Below are positions 55,103 through 63,480 of a stretch of DNA of 64,000 nucleotides, one piece after another (positions within the stretch are counted from its first letter, which is position 1; each line of letters opens with the position of its first letter). Source of the stretch: Hyphomicrobiales bacterium (GTDB taxonomy: Bacteria > Pseudomonadota > Alphaproteobacteria > Rhizobiales > Beijerinckiaceae); contig UCLR01000009.1 of NCBI GenBank assembly GCA_900473415.1, positions 62,001-126,000 of the forward strand, given 5' to 3'. A program made the position numbers and the translations under genes. The notes under the pieces are model-generated. The model worked only from the letters and a program-made list of their open reading frames with translations, made no database searches and was not told the origin of the DNA.

Positions 55103-55587
55103 CGCCCGTCTCCCTCGCGTCGATCCCCCTGGCGTGCGCCGCCGCTGACGCCCGTCGAGCCGAAGCCACCGGCTCCGCGCTCCGTCGGATCGAGCGTGGC
55201 GACCTCGGTCAGCACCGCATGCGTCACCGGCGCGATCACGAGCTGGGCGATGCGGTCCCCGCGCGTGATCGGGAAGGGCTCGTCGCCATGGTTGATCAGC
55301 GGCACCTTGATCTCGCCGCGATAGTCGCTGTCGACGGTGCCTGGCGCGTTCAGCACGGTGACGCCGTGGCGCACCGCCAGCCCCGAGCGCGGCCGCACCT
55401 GCCCCTCGAAGCCCTCCGGCAGCTGCATGGCGAGGCCGGTCGGCACCAGCGCCCTTTCGCCAGGCGTGAGCACGAGCGTCTCGGTGATCGCCGCGCGCAG
55501 ATCGAGCCCGGCAGCCCCTGCGGTCTCATAGGCGGGCAGGGGCAGATCGGCGCCGTGCGGCAGGCGCTGCAATGCGACCGTGACCAT
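55099..55587 (-). CDS. dut: dUTP diphosphatase
   Basis: The protein has 162 residues from the ATG at 55587. The five trimer-site motifs are present: [53 protein letters not shown] and the C-terminal [10 protein letters not shown] that closes over dUTP. It cleaves dUTP to dUMP. It follows coaBC by four bases on the same strand, the common order, and overlaps the Rrf2 gene. Confidence 0.97.
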   Translation of the reverse strand: MVTVALQRLPHGADLPLPAYETAGAAGLDLRAAITETLVLTPGERALVPTGLAMQLPEGFEGQVRPRSGLAVRHGVTVLNAPGTVDSDYRGEIKVPLINHGDEPFPITRGDRIAQLVIAPVTHAVLTEVATLDPTERGAGGFGSTGVSGGARQGDRREGDGR

Positions 55588-55591
55588 CGTG

Positions 55592-56917
55592 TCAGCCCGT
55601 CTGGCCGGGCCGGACGAGCCCCGCGACATGGGCGATCAGCCGCGCGGCGACCTCGTCCTTCGGCAGCGTCGGCCAGGTCTCGACGCCGACCGCCGTCACC
55701 AGATGCACGGTGTTGGCGTCCCCGCCCATCACGCCGGTGCCTCCGACATCATTGGCGACGATCAGGTCGCAGCCCTTCCTGGCGAGCTTCGCCTTGGCGT
55801 AGTCGACGACGTTCTGCGTCTCGGCGGCGAAGCCGACGACCAGCGGCGGGCGCCCGCTCCGGCGATGCGCGACGGTGGCGAGGATATCGGGGTTCTCGAC
55901 CAGCGAGAGCGGCGGCAGCGCGCTGCCGTCCTTCTTCATCTTCTCCGGGGCGGCATCGGCCACGCGCCAGTCGGCGACGGCAGCGGCAAAGATCGCGATA
56001 TCGGCCGGCAGCGCGGTCTCGACCGCGTTCAGCATCTCGCGCGCCGATTCGACATGGATGGTCTCGACGCCGGCCGGATCAGGCAGGGCGACCGGACCGC
56101 TGACCAGCGTCACCCGCGCGCCGGCCGCGGCCGCTGCGGCTGCGATCGCATGGCCCTGTTTCCCGGAGGAGCGGTTGGCAATGTAGCGGACGGGGTCGAT
56201 CGCCTCATGGGTCGGGCCCGAGGTGATCAGCACATGCTGGCCGGAAAGCACGCCCGGTGCCGCGTGCTCGCCGCCGGGCAGCCGGCCGAGGAAGCCGATG
56301 GCGCGAGCGGCGGGCGGCTTCTCACCGGCGAGCGCAAGCTCGATCGCCGCCAGGATTTCGGGCGGCTCGGCCATGCGGCCCGGCCCGCTCTCGCCGCGCT
56401 CGGCCATGGCTCCGCTGTTGGGGCCGACGACGAGGACGCCGTCCTTCTCCAGCTGCGCCATGTTCCGGCGCGTCGCGGGATGCTGCCACATGCGCGGGTT
56501 CATGGCCGGCGCGATCAGGACGCGCTTGTCGGTGGCGAGCAGGGCGGTCGAGGCGAGATCGTCGGCATGGCCGTTCGCCATCTTGGCGATGAGGTCGGCG
56601 GTCGCCGGCGCCACCACCACGAGATCGGTCGAGCGCGAGAGCTGGATATGGCCGATATCGGCCTCGTCCGTCAGCGAGAACAGATCGGTGAAGCAGCGTT
56701 CGCCGGCGAGCGAGGAGACCGAAAGCGGCGTGATGAACTGCTCGCCGGCCTTGGTCAGGATGCAGCGCGAGGCGATGCCGCGATCCTTCAGCCGGCGGAT
56801 CAACTCGAGCACCTTGTAGGCGGCGATGCCGCCGCCGATGATCAGGAGGACGGAGCGGGAAGCGGGCAAGGCGGCTCCTCGAAGCGAGCAGGCGTCGGAC
56901 TGCGCGCTTCCTAGCAT
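55592..56917 (-). CDS. coaBC: Bifunctional phosphopantothenoylcysteine decarboxylase/phosphopantothenate–cysteine ligase
   Basis: The protein has 441 residues with two domains. The CoaC part has [20 protein letters not shown], the active His near [27 protein letters not shown], and [17 protein letters not shown]. The CoaB part has [31 protein letters not shown] and [11 protein letters not shown]. It converts phosphopantothenate and cysteine to phosphopantetheine in CoA synthesis. It precedes dut, and CoA genes here are split (coaA is in the his operon). Confidence 0.96.
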   Translation of the reverse strand: MLGSAQSDACSLRGAALPASRSVLLIIGGGIAAYKVLELIRRLKDRGIASRCILTKAGEQFITPLSVSSLAGERCFTDLFSLTDEADIGHIQLSRSTDLVVVAPATADLIAKMANGHADDLASTALLATDKRVLIAPAMNPRMWQHPATRRNMAQLEKDGVLVVGPNSGAMAERGESGPGRMAEPPEILAAIELALAGEKPPAARAIGFLGRLPGGEHAAPGVLSGQHVLITSGPTHEAIDPVRYIANRSSGKQGHAIAAAAAAAGARVTLVSGPVALPDPAGVETIHVESAREMLNAVETALPADIAIFAAAVADWRVADAAPEKMKKDGSALPPLSLVENPDILATVAHRRSGRPPLVVGFAAETQNVVDYAKAKLARKGCDLIVANDVGGTGVMGGDANTVHLVTAVGVETWPTLPKDEVAARLIAHVAGLVRPGQTG

Positions 56918-56951
56918 CCGGGATGGGCCGCTGTCATGGGCGGCGATGGCC

Positions 56952-57419
56952 CTAGTCGCGCGGCAGGTCCGGCACCTTGTAGGCCGTCGTCGCCTTGATC
57001 CGCTCCATGGCGAAGCGGGACGTCACGTTCTTGAGCGGAATGGTCTCGATCAGCCGCTTGTAGAAGGTGTCATAGGCGGCCATGTCGGCGACGACCACGC
57101 GCAGCATGTAATCGACATCGCCGGCCATCCGGTAGAATTCCATCACCTCCGGCATGGCGGCCACCGTCTCGGCGAATTTCTCCAGCCAGGGGCCCGAATG
57201 ATCGGCCGTCTCGATCTGGACGAAGACGGTCAGCCCGAGACCGATCTTCTCCGGCGCGACCAGCGCCACGCGCTTGAGGATGACGCCCGTCTGCTCGAGC
57301 TTCTGGATCCGCTTCCAGCACGGCGTCTGCGAGAGGCCGACGCGGTCGGCCAGCTCGGCGATGGAGATATTCGCGTCGGCCTGCAGCACGGTCAGGATCT
57401 TGCGGTCGATGGCATCCAT
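56952..57419 (-). CDS. Lrp/AsnC family transcriptional regulator
   Basis: The protein has 155 residues from the ATG at 57419. The N-terminal helix-turn-helix is ISIAELADRVGLSQTPCWKRIQKLE, and the C-terminal RAM/ACT domain has TVFVQIETADHSGPWLEKFAETV and MEFYRMAGDVDYMLRVVVADMAAY. A longer frame reaching 57497 is AT-rich and unlikely. It senses a small molecule, often an amino acid. It is divergent from the binding-protein gene of an ABC transporter, so it may control that operon. Confidence 0.9.
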   Translation of the reverse strand: MDAIDRKILTVLQADANISIAELADRVGLSQTPCWKRIQKLEQTGVILKRVALVAPEKIGLGLTVFVQIETADHSGPWLEKFAETVAAMPEVMEFYRMAGDVDYMLRVVVADMAAYDTFYKRLIETIPLKNVTSRFAMERIKATTAYKVPDLPRD

Positions 57420-57496
57420 TCTCTCAAGCTCGCATCTGGTAGGTGTTAATTCCATGAATGGCGCAACAGAAAGAAGAAATATCTTTTTATAGCGCA

Positions 57497-57515
57497 TCTA
57501 TTGCACGCAGATAGA
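57497..57515. promoter_or_regulatory. Inverted repeat in the Lrp/ABC-transporter divergent region
   Basis: TCTAT-N9-ATAGA lies in AT-rich DNA between the divergent Lrp and substrate-binding genes, where Lrp-type proteins often bind. A GC-rich stem (GGGCCG-GTTT-CGGCCC at 57541–57556) follows in the transporter leader. Binding is inferred from position only. Confidence 0.35.
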
Positions 57516-57578
57516 AAATCCTTTTCTCAACCTGTCAATGGGGCCGGTTTCGGCCCGGCTTGCGAGAAGGATTTGAAG

Positions 57579-58604
57579 ATGGATCGCCGCCAGTTTCTCA
57601 CCATGGGCGCGACCCTTGCGGCCGCCGCTCCCTTCTCTGACGGGGCCCACGCCCAGAGTGTCACCGCCCGCGTCGGCTACATCCCGATCGTCGGGACGGC
57701 GCCCTTCTTCGTCGCCAGTGGCGAAGGCTGGCTGAAGCAGGGCGGCATCGAGACGGCGATCACCGTCTTCGAATCCGGTCCGAACATGATCCAGGCGCTC
57801 GCCTCGGGTACGATCGACATCTATGTCGCCGGCGTCGCGCCGCTGGCGGTTGCCCGCTCGCGCGGCGTCGATGTCCGCGTGGTCGCGTCCACGGCCGTTG
57901 GCGAGAATGTCGTGGTCACGGCCCCGTCGCTGACGAAGTTCTTCACCGACGGGGTCGCTCCCGCTGCTGCCTTCAAGGCGTTCCGTGCCGCGAACGGCAA
58001 GCCCGCGCGCCTCGCCACCCAGCCGCCCGGCTCGGTGCCGGACACCGTGCTGGAATACTGGCTTTGGGAGGTTGCCAAGGTCGACAAGGCGGATGTCGCG
58101 ATCGTGCCGATGGGCATCGACGCGACCCAGCAGGCGATCCTGGCCGGCGCGGTCGACGGTGGCACCGTGCGCGAGCCGGCCCTGACCATCCTCCAGACGC
58201 GCAATCCGCAGATCAAGCTGGTCGCCGGCGGCGAGGAGGTCTTCCCCGGCCAGCCCGGCACGGTCGTCGCCGTCTCCGGCGCCTTCGCCACGAAGAGCCC
58301 GGCGGCGGTGCAGGCGGTCGTTGATGGCCTCGTCAAGGCGGCGGCGTTGCTCAAGGCCGATCCGGACAAGGCCGCGCCCCATGTCGCAGCCGCGCTCGGC
58401 AAGGGCATCGTCGATCCGGAACTCATCCGCAAGGCGCTGGTCTCGCCGGCCAGCCGCTTCGAGATCGATCCGCGCAAGATCATCGAGCCGGCCCGCGCCA
58501 TGCAGGCCTATCAGGTCAAGCTCGGCTCGCTCGACAAGGAAGCCCCGTTCGACGGCCTGTTCGAAACGCAGTACTACGAGCGCGCGATCAAGACGGGCGG
58601 CTGA
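57579..58604 (+). CDS. ABC transporter substrate-binding protein (NMT1/SsuA-like)
   Basis: The protein has 341 residues from the ATG at 57579, with AAGGA about eight bases upstream. The start DRRQFLTMGATLAAAAPF looks like a Tat-type signal peptide. The family NMT1/nitrate–sulfonate pattern is RVGYIPIVGTAPFFVASGEGWLKQGG, then ESGPNMIQALASGTIDIYVAGVAPLAVARSRGV. It is periplasmic and binds an unknown sulfonate-, taurine- or pyrimidine-like ligand. The permease and ATPase genes follow directly. Confidence 0.9.
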   Translation: MDRRQFLTMGATLAAAAPFSDGAHAQSVTARVGYIPIVGTAPFFVASGEGWLKQGGIETAITVFESGPNMIQALASGTIDIYVAGVAPLAVARSRGVDVRVVASTAVGENVVVTAPSLTKFFTDGVAPAAAFKAFRAANGKPARLATQPPGSVPDTVLEYWLWEVAKVDKADVAIVPMGIDATQQAILAGAVDGGTVREPALTILQTRNPQIKLVAGGEEVFPGQPGTVVAVSGAFATKSPAAVQAVVDGLVKAAALLKADPDKAAPHVAAALGKGIVDPELIRKALVSPASRFEIDPRKIIEPARAMQAYQVKLGSLDKEAPFDGLFETQYYERAIKTGG

Positions 58605-58608
58605 CATC

Positions 58609-59361
58609 GTGAAGAGACTGCGGGCTCCGGCCCTTGGCCTTCTGGGCCTCGCCGCCTTCCTGCTGATCTGGGAGGCGGTTCCGCGTTTCGGGCTGGTCAA
58701 TCCGGCCTTCCTGCCGCCTCCGAGCGCGCTGCCGAAGGCGTTCATGCGCGAGCTTTCGTCGGGGGCATGGCTTTCGGCGATCCTCGGTTCGCTCTGGCAC
58801 TATTTCGTCGGCCTCTTCGTCGGCGCCGGGCTCGGCATCGCGGCGGGTGTCCTCGTCGGCATGTCGCGCATCGCCGAGGAGGCGACGGCCTGGGCCGTGC
58901 GCGTGCTCCGGCCGGTGCCGGGCCTCGCCTGGGTGCCATTCGCCATCATCTGGTTCGGCGTGACGCCGGGCGCGGCGGTCTTCATCATCGCCATCGGCGT
59001 GTTCTGGATCAGCTTCTTCGCGGCACAGGGCGCGATCCGCGGTGTCGACCGCGATCTGGTCGAGGTGGCCGATGCCTTCGGCTTTCGGTCGCCTTGGCAG
59101 CGTCTGTTCAAGATCCTGCTGCCGGCGGCGATGCCGGGCATCCTCGTTGGTTTCCGCACGGCGCTCGGCCAGGCCTGGATGGCAGTGGTCGCGGCCGAGA
59201 TCTTCGGCGTCGCCGGTGTCGGCCAGCGCATGATGCAGGCGTCGAGCCTGCTCGCGACCGATATCGTCGTGGTCTACATGCTCACCATGGCGGCGCTCTA
59301 CGGGCTGCTCGACACGGCCTTCGTCGCCTTCCAGACATGGGTGCTGCGTTGGAAAGCGTGA
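58609..59361 (+). CDS. ABC transporter permease (SsuC/TauC-like)
   Basis: The protein has 250 residues from the GTG at 58609, four bases after the binding-protein stop; a longer in-frame stretch upstream is a shadow of that gene. It has about six helices and the EAA loop GVDRDLVEVADAFGFRSPWQRLFKILLPAAMPGIL typical of binding-protein-dependent permeases. It forms the channel of the SsuABC-like system. It overlaps the ATPase gene by four bases. Confidence 0.9.
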   Translation: MKRLRAPALGLLGLAAFLLIWEAVPRFGLVNPAFLPPPSALPKAFMRELSSGAWLSAILGSLWHYFVGLFVGAGLGIAAGVLVGMSRIAEEATAWAVRVLRPVPGLAWVPFAIIWFGVTPGAAVFIIAIGVFWISFFAAQGAIRGVDRDLVEVADAFGFRSPWQRLFKILLPAAMPGILVGFRTALGQAWMAVVAAEIFGVAGVGQRMMQASSLLATDIVVVYMLTMAALYGLLDTAFVAFQTWVLRWKA

Positions 59362-60113
59362 TCGAGATCAAGGCGCTGTCGCTGACCTTCACCCGCGACG
59401 GCGAAGAGACCGAGGTGCTGCACAAGCTCGACCTTTCGGTCGGGCGCGGCGAGTTCCTCGCGATCGTCGGCCCGTCCGGCGTCGGCAAGTCGACGCTGCT
59501 GCGCGTCATCGCGGGGCTCGCCAGGCCGAGCGGCGGCGAGGTCGTGATCCACGCCAAGGATGAGCGCCGCCGCCCAGTCGCGCTTGTCTTCCAGGATTCG
59601 CGCCTGCTGCCGTGGCGCAAGGTCGTCTCCAATGTCGGCTTCGGGCTGGAAGGCCGCGTGCCGCGCGCGGCGAGGCACGCCAAGGCGCAGGAGATGCTCG
59701 ATCTGGTGGGCTTAAGTTCGCTCGCCCAGCGCTGGCCGCACCAGCTCTCCGGCGGCCAGCGCCAGCGCGTTTCGCTGGCGCGTGCGCTCGCCGTCGAGCC
59801 CGAGATCCTGCTGATGGACGAGCCCTTCTCGGCGCTCGACGCGTTGACCCGCGAGACCCTGCAGGACGAACTCGTCCGCGTCTGGCAGCGCACCGGCAAG
59901 ACCGTGCTCTTCGTCACCCACGACATCGACGAGGCCGCCTATCTCGCCGACCGGGTCGTGATCCTGTCGGGTGCGCCGGGCCAGATCATCGCGGAGCATC
60001 GCATCGAAGCTGCCCGGCCGCGCCGACGCGGCGCGGCGGCGGAAGCCGAGATCGTGCGCGCCGTGCGGCAGGGGCTGGGCGCCGACATCGTCAGCGACGG
60101 CGCCGCGATCTGA
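59358..60113 (+). CDS. ABC transporter ATP-binding protein (SsuB/TauB-like)
   Basis: The protein has 251 residues if translation begins at the GTG at 59358, overlapping the permease stop as GTGA; a TTG at 59349 or ATG at 59337 is also possible. Walker A is IVGPSGVGKSTLLRVIAG, the Q-loop LVFQDSRLLPW, the signature HQLSGGQRQRVSLARAL, and Walker B ILLMDEPFSALDAL. It energises the uptake system with the two preceding genes. The operon ends at a composite palindrome. Confidence 0.92.
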   Translation: MIEIKALSLTFTRDGEETEVLHKLDLSVGRGEFLAIVGPSGVGKSTLLRVIAGLARPSGGEVVIHAKDERRRPVALVFQDSRLLPWRKVVSNVGFGLEGRVPRAARHAKAQEMLDLVGLSSLAQRWPHQLSGGQRQRVSLARALAVEPEILLMDEPFSALDALTRETLQDELVRVWQRTGKTVLFVTHDIDEAAYLADRVVILSGAPGQIIAEHRIEAARPRRRGAAAEAEIVRAVRQGLGADIVSDGAAI

Positions 60114-60123
60114 ACGGGCCGGG

Positions 60124-60223
60124 CCGTCATTCTCGGGCGAGGCGAAGCCTCGACCCGAGAATCTCGCGCAGGATAAGGCGCCTTTCCGTCCTGAGATGCT
60201 CGGGTCAAGCCCGAGCATGACGG
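60124..60223. repeat. Composite 100-base intergenic palindrome, complete copy B
   Basis: The element has the same length and design as the one at 48854–48953: a left hairpin with CTCGGGC-GAGGCGAAGCCTC-GACCCGAG, a variable 30-base middle and a right hairpin GCTCGGGTCAAGCCCGAGC, bounded by CCGTCAT/ATGACGG. The inner left stem differs from copy A while the pairing remains (CGAGGC/GCCTCG here). It lies between the transporter operon and the convergent SDR gene. Confidence 0.8.
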
Positions 60224-60230
60224 CCTGCAC

Positions 60231-61079
60231 TCACCCCCTCGCGACGAACGCCTTGAACGCCTCGCCACAATCCTTGTGCCAGCGCGAGAGCGGCGGGCGG
60301 TTCTCGATGATGTCGCCCATCGCCCAGGCCATGCGCTTCTCGTCGAGCGCGCGGTTCGTCTCCCCGTCCGGGCAGAGGATGTAGAAGTCGCCAGCCGCGA
60401 GCCGCTTCAGCATGAAGGCGACCGTCTGCTCGGGTGTCCAGGCGCCCGCGGGCTGCTCGATCCGCCCGCGCGCCGTGAGCGGCGTGAAGACGAAGCCGGG
60501 GATCAAGAGATGCGCGCTGACCCGGCAGCCCTCGGTGTTGCGCAGCTCGTGCTGCAGCGCCTCGGCGAAGGCCTTCACGCCGGCCTTTGAGACGTTGTAG
60601 GCCGGGTCGCCGGGCGGAGTGGTGATGCCCTGCTTCGAGCCGGTGTTGATGATCAGCGCCGGCTCGCCATGGGCGATCATCTCGGGTGCGAAGATCTGCG
60701 AGCCGTTGACGATGCCGCCGAGATTGACGGCGAGGATGCGCTCCCAGACCTCATGCGGACCGAAGATGGCGCTGCCGGGCTGCATGCCGGCATTGTTCAT
60801 CAGCACATGCACCTTGCTGAAGCGGGCCAGCACCTGCTCACGCAGCCGCGCCAGATCCTCGCGGCGGCCGACATCCGTTTCGATCGCGAGCACGTTGTCG
60901 TCGCCGACCAGCGTCGCCAGCACCTGGCCGGCGGCCCTCAGTGCCGTGGCATCCCGGTCTGCGATGGCGACCTTCATGCCCATCTCGGCGAAAGCGCGGG
61001 CGGCGGCGAAGCCGATCCCGGAGGCGCCGCCGGTGATCACGGCGACATGGGAAGGAGCAAAGGCTGGATGGCTGGTCAT
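60231..61079 (-). CDS. Short-chain dehydrogenase/reductase
   Basis: The protein has 282 residues of the classical SDR type. The NAD(P)-binding motif is VAVITGGASGIGFAAARAFAE, followed by MNNAGMQ (NNAG), the Ser of LIINTGSKQGITT and the YxxxK pair in AYNVSKAGVKAFAE. The substrate is unknown; the closely packed end (WHKDCGEAFKAFVARG) is not typical of a known enzyme. It converges on the ABC transporter operon across a palindrome. Confidence 0.9.
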   Translation of the reverse strand: MTSHPAFAPSHVAVITGGASGIGFAAARAFAEMGMKVAIADRDATALRAAGQVLATLVGDDNVLAIETDVGRREDLARLREQVLARFSKVHVLMNNAGMQPGSAIFGPHEVWERILAVNLGGIVNGSQIFAPEMIAHGEPALIINTGSKQGITTPPGDPAYNVSKAGVKAFAEALQHELRNTEGCRVSAHLLIPGFVFTPLTARGRIEQPAGAWTPEQTVAFMLKRLAAGDFYILCPDGETNRALDEKRMAWAMGDIIENRPPLSRWHKDCGEAFKAFVARG

Positions 61080-61263
61080 GGGTCAGTCTCGTGAGTCGGG
61101 CAGCGGAGCGGTCGGACCCTAAGGCGCGGGGCAGGGCGACATCATGGCGCGCTGCGCATCCTCACCAGCCGGAGCAGAATCGAAAAGCGGCCTCACTGCC
61201 TTGTCATTGGCTTCCGGCCGCGCATTGAGGCAATGGGACAGCATGTTCGAGGGCTGCGACGGA

Positions 61264-63453
61264 ATGATGCCGCGGGATTTCATAAGCCGCTTGCGGGCAG
61301 GCGCCGCGCTAGCGGTCGCCGTATGCGCGCTCGCCCTGCTGACGCCCGCCGGTGCCAAGGCCGCCGAATCCGCCGCCGTCACCTCCCCGCGCGTCACCGC
61401 CACCCTGCTGTCGAGCCGCGACACGGTCGCGCCCGGCGAGCGCTTCCATGTCGCGCTCGTCCAGAAGCTCGCGCCGCACTGGCACACCTATTGGCTCAAT
61501 CCCGGCGATTCGGGCGAGCCGACGCGAATAGAATGGGAACTTCCCGCCGGCGCCAAGGCCGGCGAGATCCAGTGGCCGGCGCCGACGGCGATCCGCGTCG
61601 AGCCGCTGGTGAATTTCGGCTTCGAGGACATGGCGCTGCTGCCGGTCGAGATCACCGTGCCGCAGGATGCCAAGCCCGGCGAGAGCTTCGCGCTCAAGGC
61701 CAATGCCAGCTGGCTGGTCTGCGAGAAGATATGCATTCCGGAAGAGGGCTCCTTCACGCTCGACCTGACCGTCGGCGACGCGAGCGTCGCCGATCAAGCC
61801 GCGCAGGACAGGATCGACGCGGCGCTGGCCGCCCTGCCCAAGCCGGCGCCGTTCCGCGGCCGGCTCGGCGCCGAGGGTGACAAGCTCGCGCTGCTGCTGG
61901 CCGGTCTTCCGGCCGTCGCCACGGAGCTGCGTTTCTTCCCCGTTTCCGACATGCTGATCGAGCATGCCGCCGACCAGCGCCTCGCAGCCGGCGAGAAGCC
62001 GGTTCTGACGCTGACGCGTTCCAGCGCCTTCAAGCTGCAGCAGCCCGAGGTGACGGGCGTCCTCACCTATCGCGAGGGCGGCGAGCGCCGGGCCGTCGCG
62101 CTTGTTGCCGATGCCGATCCGGCGCTGCTGACGGCGGCCAGCGGCGCGGCCGCGCCCGGGGCCCGCCCGGCCGTGGTGCGGATTCCGGTGCCGTCGGACG
62201 GTGCCGATCTGACACTCTGGGCCGCGCTCGGCTTCGCCTTTCTCGGCGGCCTCATTCTCAACCTGATGCCCTGCGTGTTGCCGGTGCTGTTCATCAAGGC
62301 GCTCGGCTTCGCGCAGGTCGCGCATGCCAACCGCAGCGAGGCGCGCGAGCAGGGGCTACTCTTCCTGAGCGGCGTGCTTGTCACCTTCATGGCGCTGGCG
62401 GCGCTGGTGATCGGGCTCGGCGCGCTCGGGGCTCAGGTCGGCTGGGGCTTCCAGCTCCAGTCGCCGCCGCTCGTCATCGCGCTCGCCGTGGTGATGGTAC
62501 TGATCGGCCTCAACCTGATCGGCGCCTTCGAGATCGGGGGCTCGGTCGTCGGCCTCGGCTCCGGACTCGCCGGCCGCAACGGCCGCCTTGGCGCCTTCAT
62601 GACCGGGGCGCTCGCCGTCGTCGTGGCGACGCCCTGCACGGCGCCCTTCATGGGCGCGGCGATGGGCTATGCGGTGACTCAAGTCCCGGCGGTGGCGCTC
62701 TCGGTCTTCATGGCGCTGGCGCTCGGCTTCGCCCTGCCGGTGGTTGCGCTCTCCTTCGCACCCGCCCTTCTGAGGCTGCTGCCGAAGCCCGGTCGCTGGA
62801 TGCTGGTGCTGCGCCAGGCATTCGCATTCCCGATGTTCGCGACCGCGATCTGGCTGATCTGGGTCGCTTCCGTGCAGACTGGCCCGCAGGGCGTGCTGGC
62901 GGCGCTGGTCGCGGTGCTGGCGGCGGGCTTCGTCGTCTGGCTTATCGGCGTGACGCGCGGTTCCCTGCCGCGACGCATCTTCGGCTCAGTGCTGGCGGCG
63001 CTGGTCGTGCTCGGGGCGGGCTGGTTCACAGTTCAGAACGCCGTGCCCGGTGCCACGACCGAGGCCCGCGCCGGCGATGTCGGAGTCTGGTCCCCGGAGC
63101 GCGTCGCCGCGCTGCAGGCCGAGGGCAAGCCGGTCTTCGTCAATTTCACCGCTGCCTGGTGCATCACCTGCCTCGCCAATGAGCGCATCGCGCTCTCCCG
63201 CGATGAGGTGAAGGAGAGCTTCGCCAAGCTCGGTGTCGTCTATCTCAAGGCCGACTGGACCAACCGCGATTCCCGCATCGCCCAGGCGCTGTCCGAGCAG
63301 GGCCGGGCCGGCGTGCCGCTCTATCTGTTCTATCCGGGCCGGAAGGAGGGGCAGGCCGAAATCCTGCCGCAGATCCTGACGCCCGATATCGTGATCGCGG
63401 CGGCCGCGCGTGCGGCCGGCCGTGAGGCGAAGACCGCGGCGCTCGCGCCTTAA
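61264..63453 (+). CDS. Thiol:disulfide interchange protein DsbD/ScsB-like
   Basis: The protein has 729 residues from the paired ATGs at 61264/61267; an earlier in-frame ATG at 61243 is possible. A signal sequence (AGAALAVAVCALALLTPAGAKA) is followed by the periplasmic alpha domain with CEKICIPEEG. Eight or so membrane helices carry the redox Cys pair in LNLMPCVLPVLFIKALGF and ATPCTAPFMGAAMGY, and the C-terminal thioredoxin domain has FTAAWCITCLANERI. It carries electrons from cytoplasmic thioredoxin to the periplasm. It fits the ScsB branch more than DsbD. An exported redoxin gene follows and may be its partner. Confidence 0.92.
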   Translation: MMPRDFISRLRAGAALAVAVCALALLTPAGAKAAESAAVTSPRVTATLLSSRDTVAPGERFHVALVQKLAPHWHTYWLNPGDSGEPTRIEWELPAGAKAGEIQWPAPTAIRVEPLVNFGFEDMALLPVEITVPQDAKPGESFALKANASWLVCEKICIPEEGSFTLDLTVGDASVADQAAQDRIDAALAALPKPAPFRGRLGAEGDKLALLLAGLPAVATELRFFPVSDMLIEHAADQRLAAGEKPVLTLTRSSAFKLQQPEVTGVLTYREGGERRAVALVADADPALLTAASGAAAPGARPAVVRIPVPSDGADLTLWAALGFAFLGGLILNLMPCVLPVLFIKALGFAQVAHANRSEAREQGLLFLSGVLVTFMALAALVIGLGALGAQVGWGFQLQSPPLVIALAVVMVLIGLNLIGAFEIGGSVVGLGSGLAGRNGRLGAFMTGALAVVVATPCTAPFMGAAMGYAVTQVPAVALSVFMALALGFALPVVALSFAPALLRLLPKPGRWMLVLRQAFAFPMFATAIWLIWVASVQTGPQGVLAALVAVLAAGFVVWLIGVTRGSLPRRIFGSVLAALVVLGAGWFTVQNAVPGATTEARAGDVGVWSPERVAALQAEGKPVFVNFTAAWCITCLANERIALSRDEVKESFAKLGVVYLKADWTNRDSRIAQALSEQGRAGVPLYLFYPGRKEGQAEILPQILTPDIVIAAAARAAGREAKTAALAP

Positions 63454-63480
63454 GATCGTGCAACAGCAAGGGAGACAGAC

